From Globodera rostochiensis (Eukaryota; Nematoda; Chromadorea; Rhabditida; Heteroderidae), in the NCBI GenBank assembly GCA_018350325.1, contig JAEVLN010000004.1, positions 992,001-1,056,000 of the forward strand: a stretch of DNA of 64,000 nucleotides, in the 5' to 3' direction. This document shows, in pieces, positions 36,901 through 44,069 of the stretch; positions within the stretch are counted from its first letter, which is position 1; every line of letters begins with the position of its first letter. The notes below the pieces were generated by a model that was not told the DNA's origin, made no database searches, and saw only the letters and a program-made list of their open reading frames with translations. A program made the position numbers and the translations under genes.

Positions 36901-38007
36901 ATTTTCATCAGAGTGGCCCATTTGGACGTGGAGCCGACCAATGTGATGTTCAGCTCTAAGCGTGCCTGGCTGGTTAAACTGGTAACAACAAAATTTTCTG
37001 ATTCATTTAATGCCATATTTAAATATTTGTTATACTTTTCAATTGGATTTATTTACTTAAAATAACATTCGTGTGAGGTTGAGGGTGGATTCATTTTTGG
37101 TCTGATAATCTGATCAATATTTCCCGGTTGACTTTGGCCGCGCCCGTCGATTGGGCTCCAAGGAGGGCGCCGCCGGCGATGGACAACTAATTGCCGAATG
37201 GACGGCACCAGAACTGATATTGACACGACAAAATGGTACAAAAACAAAGAATGGAGGTAAAGAGACGAAAGGCGTAGTCCGGCATTTAAAATGCCTTTAG
37301 GCACCAGCGGCGGTATGCCAAACGCCCAGAGCGATATTTGGGGCCTGGGCCTGTGCACATTTTGTTTGTAAGTAATGGTCAAGTATTTGATAGCAAAACT
37401 ACATTTTTTTTAAATTAATGACTCGCAAAGTGAATCAAAAACATTTTATTTAATTTCGCAGGTTGGCTGGCTTCCATCCGTTCGCTGATGACGACGACTC
37501 GGAGCAGGACATTCGTCGTCATGTGCTCGAGCAACGCTGCGATCCGAACCTGATCCCGGTACAAGCGTCAGAAGAAGCACTGCGCTTTGTCACTTGGGCT
37601 CTGAAGAAGGATCCCGGGCAAGCAAATTCCTTAATTAAACTCTCCTTCTAGATTTAATTGCTTAGGTAATTAGAATGAAATATTAACAAAATCAGTGTTG
37701 GTTCAGAAGACGAATGCGTCTTGACGAGGCGCTGGATCACCGTTTTCTTGCATCGGACGCTGCGATGGTTCGTCGACGGGAGAACATTCGGTACGCTTCT
37801 CATCGGCTTATTCGGACGGCCCAGCGGCGTTTGCGCCATCAAACGCAGTTTGCGCGTAATGGCGCCGGAGGCGGTGACGGCACGAGACCATCCGCCTCCG
37901 TTGGCGGCGCCGTAAGGACGGCGCGGCCGACCGCGGCGGCAAGCAATGGCACAATTGGGGGAACCCAGTCAGTGCCGAAGCGACGTATTGTTTCGACGGA
38001 ATGCTAA
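311..38007 (+). CDS. unc-89: UNC-89 / obscurin-like giant sarcomere protein (5' partial)
   Basis: Giant M-line protein of nematode muscle that organises thick filaments and carries two C-terminal kinase domains. In order I see a linker that matches the post-PH region of C. elegans UNC-89 (GPEEGPPRKKVKSPP at 803), about 52 Ig domains, an Fn3 (about 26100-26520), two more of those Ig domains, pseudokinase PK1, a Pro/Gln-rich interkinase linker, one Ig, a second Fn3 and kinase PK2, ending at TAA 38005-38007. C. elegans UNC-89 has 53 Ig, 2 Fn3 and 2 kinases, so the match is nearly complete. The SH3-DH-PH part should lie left of the window. The frame is open from 311 to a donor at 504, and the first ATG in it is at 425, so 311 may be an internal exon edge and 425 an alternative start. 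At least 80 exons; most introns are 40-300 bases. Several introns are GC-AG. Identity is very secure; individual exon edges less so. Confidence 0.95.
1048..5215 (+). other. unc-89: unc-89 Ig domains 1-7 of the window
   Basis: Seven I-set Ig domains split over about 18 exons. The Ig signatures are clear: W of the C strand (PDITW, PELIWL, EVIWY, SISWF, KFRW, EYAW) and DxGxYxC-type F strands (TEDTGRYTC at about 1760, DDTGTYTV at about 2220). They follow C. elegans UNC-89 Ig1-7 one for one, for example QPLRPSHDF in Ig2 and VPLTESEK in Ig3. The introns after 1383 (CAG|GCGAGG) and 2424 (CAG|GCAAGA) have GC donors. The A strand of Ig2 looks short, because the exon at about 1938 begins with VERLDCKEGD and lacks about ten residues; a small exon may be missed near 1850-1930. 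Confidence 0.88.
5157..5342 (+). other. unc-89: unc-89 short Ser/Glu linker after Ig7 (position of the C. elegans KSP region)
   Basis: After the last strand of Ig7 (DECSARLIVVEP) comes a linker of about 40 residues rich in S, E, T and Q (KKSRFSDEEESKTSSTESQV), followed by an intron and the next Ig. In C. elegans UNC-89 the same place holds several hundred residues of KSP-type repeats. Here only a stub is present, apart from an unseen exon in the 5343-5429 intron, which is too small to hold such a region. Confidence 0.7.
5430..10968 (+). other. unc-89: unc-89 Ig domains 8-19 of the window
   Basis: Twelve Ig domains in short exons with many small introns. Landmarks include DSVKWFMDD (about 5555), VDGQPAPSVKW (about 6070), FEAFP-like IEAFPEPEVQW (about 6975), FLSDLGPITVKEGD (about 7980), ETALCDATCREGDTLKL (about 8400) and RGEPPDFLEWLSNVRAR (about 8752), which are all recognisable in C. 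elegans UNC-89. The Ig at about 9400-9830 follows the acidic inter-Ig spacer TYTSDMF...ESGSM. The stretch 8608-8655 in one intron is a tandem doubling of a 21-base segment (GGTATAAAATGTAAAAT). Confidence 0.88.
11015..13204 (+). other. unc-89: unc-89 large exon with seven Ig domains
   Basis: An uninterrupted exon of about 2.2 kb codes for seven Ig domains, while nearly all other exons in this gene are 50-400 bases. The first four (about 11040-12210) are closely related to each other: each has KPEPxxEWxKDG and DAGxYxCKAxNKAG. They correspond to the four similar Igs of C. elegans UNC-89. Two more (12250-12530 and 12573-12856) are near duplicates of each other, sharing VREGETAEMSCKVN and WYRDEKPIVPGQEPNV. 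The seventh (about 12895-13204) is more divergent and has a longer C-D loop. Confidence 0.9.
13262..15180 (+). other. unc-89: unc-89 Ig domains 27-30 of the window
   Basis: Four Ig domains before the K/P/E repeat. Landmarks: AVLRCKVKGNPRPTISW (about 13350), DIPF-type core GLPFPEVKWYKGEQL (about 13850), the F strand MDDYRCEATNKYGDVWSD (about 13983), KGWPTPEIKWYK ending at a donor at 14283, and GVPQPEIKWYKDGVPLG (about 14975). They match the C. elegans domains around NEFGDVWSDVTLTV. The intron between 14283 and 14614 holds the MITE-like element. Confidence 0.88.
14343..14557. mobile_element. MITE-like element with 19-base terminal inverted repeats in an unc-89 intron
   Basis: The segment begins TAGGGTAGAGCGGGATCGA (14343-14361) and ends with its exact reverse complement (14539-14557). 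The outermost TA on each side can be read as a TA target-site duplication, leaving GGGTAGAGC as the tip, as in Tc1/mariner-type MITEs. It is about 211-215 bases long and has no coding capacity. The inside carries further GGGATCG/CGATCCC motifs in both directions. It fills most of one intron; the flanking splice sites (donor 14282-14283, acceptor before 14615) are intact and the Ig frame joins across it. Confidence 0.7.
15222..16090 (+). repeat. unc-89: PEVK-like K/P/E repeat in unc-89, about 34 residues x 7
   Basis: A single exon codes for about 285 residues of highly acidic Lys/Pro/Glu repeat, starting right after an Ig domain (acceptor before EEKPTEEEAKP). The unit is about 34 residues and carries the anchor K(M/V)(G/E)WEEA followed by PKEEEAKPAEEEAKPMEEEKP. 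I count seven units and a partial eighth. Two unit types alternate after the first: type A with AKPAEEEAKP and MEEEKP, and type B with VKPFEEEAKP and EEQKP or LEEEKP, so the true period is a dimer of about 68 residues. It ends into EAPTVRKGLQDQSLRK, the A strand of the next Ig. The composition resembles the elastic PEVK segment of titin; function as a spring is inference. Confidence 0.85.
16139..25915 (+). other. unc-89: unc-89 Ig domains 31-49 of the window
   Basis: Nineteen Ig domains in many short exons, interrupted at 16373-17714 by the intron that holds the nested gene. Landmarks in order: SPTDVQWFRDGYPL (16175), KGPVRSVKWYKNGREI (17805), TVRWYKNGQQL-type joins (18938/18988), GVKWFKNGEEITPDD (20613), GTLRCVATNAHGRDEC (21674), RFNVPLWGRRVPEGQPM (21790), GDPEPEIKWFCNG (22700), ECKCAGVPMPIVKWSKDG (23113), GFTIPLTVKHAKPGD (24545), SKPRIRPGLYNQSIHQ (25020) and GMPFPPGFIRQVKNKHVF (25516). 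All follow the C. elegans order, including the Igs that lack the canonical Cys. The intron 18131-18479 is AT-rich and shows nothing else. Confidence 0.88.
16588..16994 (-). CDS. Nested gene: small secreted Gly/Tyr/His-rich protein, 118 aa
   Basis: Two exons on the strand opposite to unc-89, inside its intron 16373-17714. Exon 1 (16994-16928) codes for a signal peptide, MNSAVLVLLLMLIGITTLCV, then GS; the intron 16927-16878 is GT-AG (CAG|GTAAAT ... TTCAAG). Exon 2 (16877-16588) keeps the frame and codes for about 95 residues rich in G, Y, H, D and P, with repeats such as HEDPHHDGHYGYG (a 13-residue unit, about three copies) and GYGYGG runs, ending GFAGFVL and TAA. An AATAAA signal lies on the same strand at 16464-16459. 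The mature chain has no Cys. It recalls nematode GYG-type secreted peptides (nlp/caenacin-like antimicrobial or cuticle-associated peptides) or His-rich metal binders; I cannot name a family. Confidence 0.75.
25967..26605 (+). other. unc-89: unc-89 first Fn3 domain
   Basis: Exons at about 25967-26022, 26069-26200 and 26297-26595 code for the linker YLDKIKFNNLEDVTPYLT, then EEYGFKK, a PPDRGPFIKEVTGHYLTLSW start and YPQVTYVIEIREL, NIPEPVCKVRNLELGKSY, QFRVRAENIYGISDPSPAS. This is an Fn3 domain nearly identical to the one that precedes the last two Igs of C. elegans UNC-89, the most conserved stretch in the window. The coding exon ends near 26595 (HAEQY|GTGAAC). Confidence 0.9.
26720..27540 (+). 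other. unc-89: unc-89 Ig domains 50-51 before the kinase part
   Basis: Two Igs: the first with PWFAPGVQEKRFVAENDV and GYPDPKITWKFRGWSIEE (26735-26870), continued after an intron as VSTHAGTETTITFLGFNKA; the second with RPKFIQGLTNREFPSDRPLR (27119), EIKWLK, then DWRPLVDSSRVHIVHEPG and CMAMNDAGQAVTSCTITIE (27480-27535). Both align with the last two pre-kinase Igs of C. elegans UNC-89. Confidence 0.88.
27710..27867 (+). other. unc-89: unc-89 alternative terminal exon (kinase-less isoform)
   Basis: The acceptor TTACTTAAG before 27710 opens an exon of about 52 residues (AEMDFMNDIKLRALKKTVKL ... EEYSASEAASVQNGS) that ends in TAG at 27865-27867. It follows the second Ig in frame when the donor GAAA|GTTGGT at 27535-27536 is used. 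Its first half resembles the start of the C. elegans pre-PK1 region (VTIESRRVRELYEI). A stop here would give a long protein without kinases, as known for C. elegans UNC-89-A. For the long kinase isoform this exon must be skipped or spliced internally. Confidence 0.65.
27868..28921 (+). promoter_or_regulatory. unc-89: Candidate internal promoter region for kinase-only unc-89 isoforms
   Basis: About 1 kb of AT-rich non-coding sequence lies between the kinase-less stop and an ATG at 28922. It contains C runs at 28084-28106 and 28163-28176. In C. elegans the matching large intron is known to drive short isoforms with only the kinase domains. I see no clear core promoter motif, so this rests on position and the downstream ATG. 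Confidence 0.35.
28922..31590 (+). other. unc-89: unc-89 PK1 pseudokinase domain (and possible internal ATG)
   Basis: The exon from ATG 28922 (MCDANATGEDTPKGF ... LFNVIEKTTG) joins the exon at 29252 (RRFLAQRKPMDKDL, IHNMLRNSPDLAQLHQVLAD) as a degenerate N-lobe, without a Gly-rich loop or a clear VAIK lysine. The C-lobe follows at 30675-30800 (VKQLLTALQYMHRRGIAHL, catalytic loop HLDLRPEVILL, then LADFGQSR), 30896-31027 (NPEFVSPEIV as APE, DMWSVGALT), 31091-31247 and 31303-31530 (WLERRVFVQQTPSEQ, identical to C. elegans). The catalytic Asn is Val, so PK1 is predicted inactive, as in C. elegans. Joins between 29408 and 30675 are uncertain; a Ser/Pro/Ala-rich insert (about 30359-30510) may belong there. 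The frame is also open upstream of 28922 to an AG at 28869-28870, so the ATG may lie within a shared exon. Confidence 0.8.
31740..34620 (+). other. unc-89: unc-89 interkinase linker
   Basis: Low-complexity Pro/Gln/Ala-rich exons with conserved islands: AIYDYLRIKEESKP (about 31760), PPGYQPPPIPPRR, LPPGVKPDDLV (about 32130), WDPRYGGGFYLPPHLQP (32205), LIRGERRQIQ then EELANRVLSDISEESSIRS (about 32695-32825), KRQYRGEDLDELEKYRP (34241) and the strongly conserved RYQIGPDTLL and VTVRERRRYTDLIR (34373-34560). All islands are present in the C. elegans interkinase region. Two His/Gln-rich stretches lie at about 32545 and 33410. Confidence 0.82.
34700..35275 (+). other. unc-89: unc-89 Ig domain between the kinases
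   Basis: Exons with FRDRLRDAYF, ECHPVGNPTPEVTFFHHES and DGRHQITRNGNTW (34905-35080) and then LTILRPMTGVDTGEYSCVAQ, NELGRDRC (35185-35269) form one Ig. This is the single interkinase Ig of UNC-89. A short acidic/Gln exon at about 34710-34860 may precede it. Confidence 0.8.
35333..36330 (+). other. unc-89: unc-89 second Fn3 domain and acidic linker
   Basis: The Fn3 runs EPPERPSRPEVELSSDTEVF, WEAPERLPVTLEGVVY (35335-35449), SAWTVVS, VVVKHLIP (35540-35600), GIYQFRVTAHNEFGWGTPS (35668-35730). It is followed by IPKLNLGVLRREGRQFTVVT and MPQKTGRKGAGLTQIAEG (35805-35920), an AT-rich intron, then a Glu/Gln/Asn-rich linker (36150-36329) ending TTEDPLKRFQ, which leads into PK2. The match to C. elegans (STNQLGGISEE ... 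GRFQ) is good at both ends. Confidence 0.8.
36455..38007 (+). other. unc-89: unc-89 PK2 kinase domain and C-terminus
   Basis: The N-lobe starts LFRGQFSVIRYAVDS with the lysine in CTVKIR (36460-36540). The catalytic loop is AHLDVEPTNVMF (about 36915-36950): catalytic Asp and Asn kept, the usual Lys replaced by Glu (Asn in C. elegans). DFG is in VDFGRARRLG (37127), APE in WTAPELIL (37200) and DIWGLGLCTFCL (37340). The C-lobe has LAGFHPFADDDD and CDPNLIPVQASEEALRFVT (37463-37600). An intron with GC donor (37618) leads to the last exon, RRMRLDEALDHRFLASDAAM (37710), with a Gly/Ala-rich tail to 38007. The exon that carries DFG has no AG acceptor in front of it (see findings). PK2 may be active. 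Confidence 0.88.
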
Positions 38008-38980
38008 TTAATGATTGAATTTGCCAAAATAATCATCGATATTGTCACCAATTGGGCTCATTCAGTGTGTGACCAAGTACACTACTAAATTCGGGAAATT
38101 ATTTGTCAAGACTTTTGAAAGTTTAAATTTATTTAAATTTAAGATGCGTTAATTATTTGCATAAATATATTTTACTGTTTTAGAGAAACTTGGAATTTGT
38201 CATTGACATTTTAATGAACATTTTGGCTTTACTCAATACAATTAAAGGCTCTTTTCACTTTATTGGCATTTGCACATTTGCAGTTGCATTTTTATTCAAA
38301 TTTCCCAAACCTTCCATCGAAGGCCTTCATCATTTGTGGGAATTTGGCCATAATTTTTTTTATTTGATGTTAGTTCATTACCTGAGAATTTGCCATGTGA
38401 ACGACAATGTTTTTGAACGCATTTTATGTTTGTTTCAAACAAAAGCCACAAAATAGAAATTTCTAATTTGGGCCATTAATTTATAAGGCTTTGGTATTTG
38501 ATTGCAAAGTTGTATTCTGTGCATAAATCTGCGGGAAAATTTGGCAAAAATTTTATTGCCATTGGTTGATGGGTTGTCGCTATAAATGAATCTGAGTTTT
38601 ATTAATTTCTAATCACACACACACACAGTACACTTAACAAATAATATTTTAATAATAATTTAAATTGCCCAATAAAATACCCCTAAATTGGTAAGATGAT
38701 TTCGTTGATCTGGTCCGAAAACGACCGGACATTTTCTGGTCAGTTGCAACCCTGTTAGAGAAAGGCCATGCGATTCGGCTCGTGCGGGAAAAGCTGGTCG
38801 AAGCCAAAGCGGCAAAGGGAGCTTTTCATGCATGCGTCGAAGCGCGTTGTCCTGCCCTATGTGACATACCGTCTCTACGCTTCAATTTCTTTTTTAAATT
38901 AATTTTGAATGTAAATTGTCATCAAAATTTGTAACTTTTTAGCGTCATATTGTTGGTCTTTTGTGCTTGCTTATTCACTA
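38008..38980. other. Intergenic region between unc-89 and the receptor gene
   Basis: About 970 bases. It holds an (AC)n run near 38619-38629 and an open stretch at 38190-38456 coding for a hydrophobic chain (LHHLWEFGHNFFYLML), which recalls the second helix of the neighbouring receptor (LHEFGHFFFL) but has no clear start or splice partners. The promoter of the receptor gene should be here; no motif is evident. Confidence 0.4.
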
Positions 38981-40570
38981 ATGGAACATCAAAATCGCGC
39001 CGGACCGATCAATGAAAACGCTAACAATACGGTAGTTTTGAATTTTCAAAATCAGCGGGTGTGTTCATTCACTGCAGTCTCCGTAAAGTCCTCTCCCCTC
39101 CCGGGATGCAACCATAAAGGCTTTTGGTTAACAACTGAAGTTCTTAATCGAATCTGAATTTCTTCGTTCAGTTCTTCCTGACCTACAAGGGCCTGAGCCC
39201 GTGTTGGCACATCATCGGATGTGCCGTTGTGATTGCCTGGATCTCTGCTGTCGGAGCATTCCTCAACGGATTCCATATTTTCGTTACTGTCCAAACAAAG
39301 TAGTTTTTAAAAATAAAATTCAGAGCTTTTTTAACTTTTTGCATTGTTAAGGAAATTGCATGGCACGGCCAATGTACTTCTTGCATTGAACTCTTTGTTC
39401 GAGATACTGCACGAATTCGGGCACTTCTTTTTCCTGTCCTCCGCCCTGTCCGGCCATTGTTTCGTCTCATATCAAACTTCCTTTCGAACATTGGCACTTT
39501 CGCTGTTTGGCCTTTTTGCTTCGACCGTTTCGATGCTTTTCACCGGTTTTGATCGGCTCATCTGTGTGTTGTGGCCAATAAAGTTTGGAAGGACCATTGA
39601 AATCCATATTTTAATAGATTTTATAATTTAAGATATAAACAAATCTCATTTTGGCACTACATTGGCATCGTCCTGCTTCTTTGTGCCACTCCAAGCACTG
39701 CATTGGTCATCCTATTCTGGCAAAGAAGCGTTGAAGTGCCAACATTGGAAGTCACCGGAAGTATTGGTGATTTGTTAATGAAGGTCCAAAAAATTTTTAA
39801 TTCATAAATTATTTTCTGATTTTAAGGGCAGTTTTGCCTCTTCTGTGTACAGTAATGCCAAGTTGTGCTGTACTACGTCCACCATTCTGATTTACATGGT
39901 TGTTGGGTTGCTGATACGCTTTCGGCAACAAAGTACGCCTGGTCTTCGCATTAATAGACAAAGAAAATTTTGAATTCAGGCTCAAATCAACCCATGATAA
40001 ACGAACGCAACCGTCGCATTTTCTACTCTCTGCTCATCATTGTGCTGTTCAATGTCAGCGGATATTTTATGATCGCCATTTTCTACGAGTTTTTGCCATC
40101 ATCGAATGGCGATCAACCGATCGGCTTTTGGTTTGCCCGAATGGCCCTGTCAATCCTGGCCAATTTGAGCGGTGCATCCAACGCGCCCATCCTTTTCATG
40201 ACAAGGTAGAGAGAGCAGGGGCGAACCGCCGGGGAAATTTTTTTGGAAGATCTAAAAAGATTTGTTAAGAAATTGATCCAAAAATTACGAAGGTTGCAAA
40301 ACAAAAGAGCCCTCCTATCGTTTTTTTGTCAGATTTTATTTCGGAGGGGGTGCGGGGATTCCCCCTCCCCCCCCCCCCCCCCCCAAATACGAGAATGAGA
40401 GGGGCGATGGTTTAAATAAGAAAAATAAATTCCCGACTTTCAGCGTTGAATATCGAAAGGCATTCATAAAGCAATTCAAGAACATTTCGCTTTTGCTCGG
40501 GCGGTATCAAAACACCGTTCAACCTTCCGCACAAAATCAGCCGCCCCAACACCGTAATGCTCTGAACTAA
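38981..40570 (+). CDS. Seven-transmembrane serpentine receptor, srsx-like
   Basis: A chemoreceptor-type GPCR of about 348 residues in seven exons: 38981-39058, 39172-39299, 39352-39582, 39633-39783, 39827-39932, about 39980-40205 and 40444-40570; all joins keep frame. The N-terminus has NANNTV, a likely glycosylation site. Helices: TM1 GCAVVIAWISAVGAFLNGF, TM2 VLLALNSLFEILHEFGHFFF, TM3 with the DRY-like end TGFDRLICVLWPIK, TM4 YIGIVLLLCATPSTALVIL, TM5 STILIYMVVGLLIRF, TM6 IFYSLLIIVLFNVSGYFMIA, TM7 ARMALSILANLSGASNAPIL, then VEYRKAFIKQF. The DRL motif and the NAP...YRKAF ending fit the nematode srsx family. The last intron carries an 18-base C run (40367-40384). An alternative start further upstream cannot be excluded. 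Confidence 0.75.
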
Positions 40571-40765
40571 CGGAACAAGATTTATAATTGGGTTTAAAAT
40601 GTTGAATCAAACTGACTCGATCATAATTGAATTTTTGCAGACATACTGGCAAAGATCGGCCATTGTCATGCTAACCAAACAATTTTTTTAATTTTGCAAA
40701 CATGACAATTATTTAAACATTGATGGTCAATTAGACAATACCAAAGTGTGACCAGGGCAAAACAC

Positions 40766-43700
40766 AACCATTCAGTACACTTGTTTTTCATTGTACAATT
40801 AAGAGAAAACAAACCGTTTGCACAATTAACAAAAACATACCAATCCGCACTTTTGTGTCTCATTGTCCGATTAAGAGAAAACACAACCATTCCGCACTTT
40901 TGTATTTCATTGTACAATTAAGAGAAAACACAACCATTCCGCACTTTTGTATTTCATTGTAAAATTAAGAGAAAACAGACGCACTTTGTGTTACATTGTA
41001 ATTAAGAGAAAACACAAGCCATTCCGCACTTTTGTATTTCATTGTACAAATAAGAGAAAACACAACCATACCGCACGCTTGTGTTTTATTGCACAATTAT
41101 ATTAAGAAAACACACCATTTTGCACTTTGTATTTCATTGTATATTAAGAAAAAACACAACCATTCCGTACTTTTGTATTTCATTGTACAATTAAGAGAAA
41201 ACAGACGCACTTTGTGTTACATTGTAATTAAGAAAAAACACAAGCCATTCCGCACTTTTGTATTTCAAAAACACACCATTCCGCACTTTGTGTTTCATTG
41301 TACAATTAAGAGAAAACACACCACTTTGCATATTAAGAGAAAACACACCATTTTGCACTTTGTATTTCATTGTACAAATAAGAGAAAACACAACCATTCC
41401 GCACTTTGTATTTCATTGTACAAATAAGAGAAAACACAACCATTCTTCCGTACTTTTGTATTTCATTGTACAATTAAGAGAAAACAGACGCACTTTGTGT
41501 TTCATTGTACAATTAAAAGAAAACACAACCATTCCATTAAGAGAAAACACACCATTTTGCACTTTGTATTTCATTGTACAAATAAGAGAAAACACAACCA
41601 TTCCGCACGTTTGTTTTATTGCACAATTATATTAAGAAAACACACCATTTTGCACTTTGTATTTCATTGTTCAAATAAGAGAAAACACAACCATTCCGCA
41701 CGCTTGTGTTTTATTGTACAATTGAGAAAACAGACGCACTTTGTGTTTCATTGTACAATTAAGACAAAACACAACCATTCCGCACTTTTGTATTTCAAAA
41801 ACACACCATTCTGCACTTTGTGTTTCATTGTACAATTAAGAGAAAACACACCACTTTGCACTTTGTGTTTCATTGTACTATTAAGAGAAAACACACCATT
41901 TTGCACTTTGTATTTCATTGTACAAATAAGAGAAAACACAACCATTCCGCACTTTTGTATTTCATTGTATATTAAGAAAAAACACAACCATTCCGTACTT
42001 TTGTATTTCATTGTACAATTAAGAGAAAACAGAGAGAAAACACACCATTTTGCACTTTGTATTTCATTGTACAAATAAGAGAAAACACACCATTTTGCAC
42101 TTTGTATTTCATTGTACAAATAAGAGAAAACACAACCATTCCGCACGCTTGTGTTTTATTGCACAATTATATTAAGAAAACACACCATTTTGCACTTTGT
42201 ATTTCATTGTACAAATAAGAGAAAACACAACCATTCCGCACTTTTGTATTTCAAAAACACACCATTCTGCACTTTGTGTTTCATTGTACAATTAAGAGAA
42301 GACACACCACTTTGCACTTTGTGTTTCATTGTACTATTAAGAGAAAACACACCATTTTGCACTTTGTATTTCATTGTACAAATAAGAGAAAACACAACCA
42401 TTCCGCACTTTTGTATTTCATTGTATATTAAGAAAAACACAACCATTCCGTACTTTTGTATTTCATTGTACAATTAAGAGAAAACAGACGCACTTTGTGT
42501 TTCATTGTACTATTAAGAGAAAACACACCATTCCGCACTTTTGTATTACATTGTACAATTAAGAGAAAACCGACGCACGTTGTGTTTCACTGTACTATTA
42601 AGAGAAAACACACCATTTTGCACTTTGTATTTCATTGTACAAATAAGAGAAAACACAACCATACCGCACGCTTGTGTTTTATTGCACAATTATATTAAGA
42701 AAACACACCATTTTGCACTTTGTATTTCATTGTACAATTAAGAGAAAAAACAACCATTCCGCACTTTTGTATTTCATTGTACAATTAAGAGAAAACCGAC
42801 GCACTTTGTGTTTCATTGTACTAACCATTCCGCACTTTTGTATTTCATTGTACTTAAGAGAAAACACACCATTTTGCACTTTGTATTTCATTGTACAAAT
42901 AAGAGAAAACACACCATTTTGCACTTTGTATTTCATTGTACAAATAAGAGAAAACACACCATTTTGCACTTTGTATTTCATTGTACAAATAAGAGAAAAC
43001 ACAACCATTCCGCACGCTTGTGTTTTATTGCACAATTATATTAAGAAAACACACCATTTTGCACTTTGTATTTCATTGTACAAATAAGAGAAAACACAAC
43101 CATTCCGCACGCTTGTGTTTTATTGCACAATTATATTAAGAAAACACACCATTTTGCACTTTGTATTTCATTGTACAAATAAGAGAAAACACAACCATTC
43201 CGCACGCTTGTGTTTTATTGCACAATTGAGAAAACAGACGCACTTTGTGTTTCATTGTACAATTAAGACAAAACACAACCATTCCGCACTTTTGTATTTC
43301 ATTGTACAATTAAGAGAAAACCGACGCACTTTGTGTTTCATTGTACTAACCATTCCGCACTTTTGTATTTCATTGTACAATTAGAGAAAACACACCATTT
43401 TGCACTTTGTATTTCATTGTACAAATAAGAGAAAACACACCATTTTGCACTTTGTATTTCATTGTACAAATAAGAGAAAACACAACCATTCCGCACGCTT
43501 GTGTTTTATTGCACAATTATATTAAGAAAACACACCATTTTGCACTTTGTATTTCATTGTACAAATAAGAGAAAACACAACCATTCCGCACGCTTGTGTT
43601 TTATTGCACAATTGAGAGAAAACAGACGCACTTTGTGTTTCATTGTACAATTAAAAGAAAACACAACCATTCCGCACTTTTGTATTTCATTGTACAATTA

Positions 43701-43915
43701 AGAGAAAACCGGCGCACTTTGTGTTTCATTGTACTATTAAGAGAAAACACACCATTTTGCACTTTGTATTTCATTGTACAAATAAGAGAAAACACAACCA
43801 TTCCGCACGCTTGTGTTGTTCTATTGCACATTTGACAAAAACGCACCACTCCGCACTTTTGTGTTTCATTGTACAATTAAGAGAAAACACCATTCCACAC
43901 TTCACTTTCGCACTT
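40766..43915. repeat. Minisatellite, about 65-70 copies of a 45-48-base unit
   Basis: A 3.1-kb tandem array. The consensus is built from CATTCCGCACTTTTGTATTT, then CATTGTACAATTAAGAGAAA, then ACACAAC. At least four variants recur: a TTTTGCACTTTGTATTT type ending ACAAATAAGAG; a short GACGCACTTTGTGTTT type; a GCACGCTTGTGTTTTATTGC type with ATATTAAG; and the consensus. The ATATTAAG variant and the TTTTGCAC variant form a dimer of about 94 bases that repeats at about 42145-42235, 42665, 43010-43105, 43105-43200 and 43490-43600. The edges are degenerate. Long open frames across it are products of the repeat, not genes. Confidence 0.93.
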
Positions 43916-44069
43916 TTGATGTAACTTGCAATTACTTTTAAAATGAATCAGAAACAATAATTTTGCATTTTGTGTTGCGAGTACCGTATTCTTAGAATGC
44001 ACTAATTAATTCAAAAATTCGTATCTTTGTTCGTAGCTGACCAATTTTCAGAGTCAAATAACATAAAAT

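Noticed and set aside
38190..38456. Hydrophobic open stretch with LHHLWEFGHNFFYLML, slightly like TM2 of the neighbouring receptor
   Set aside because: It opens with TTG, has no splice partners and the similarity covers only about ten residues; it could be a receptor relic but is too weak to annotate as a gene.
40780..43900. Many open frames of 60-190 codons on both strands with shared motifs such as FIVQLRENT or CTIKRKHN
   Set aside because: They are translations of the tandem DNA repeat in several frames; the same motif appears in different frames on both strands, so none is a supported gene.
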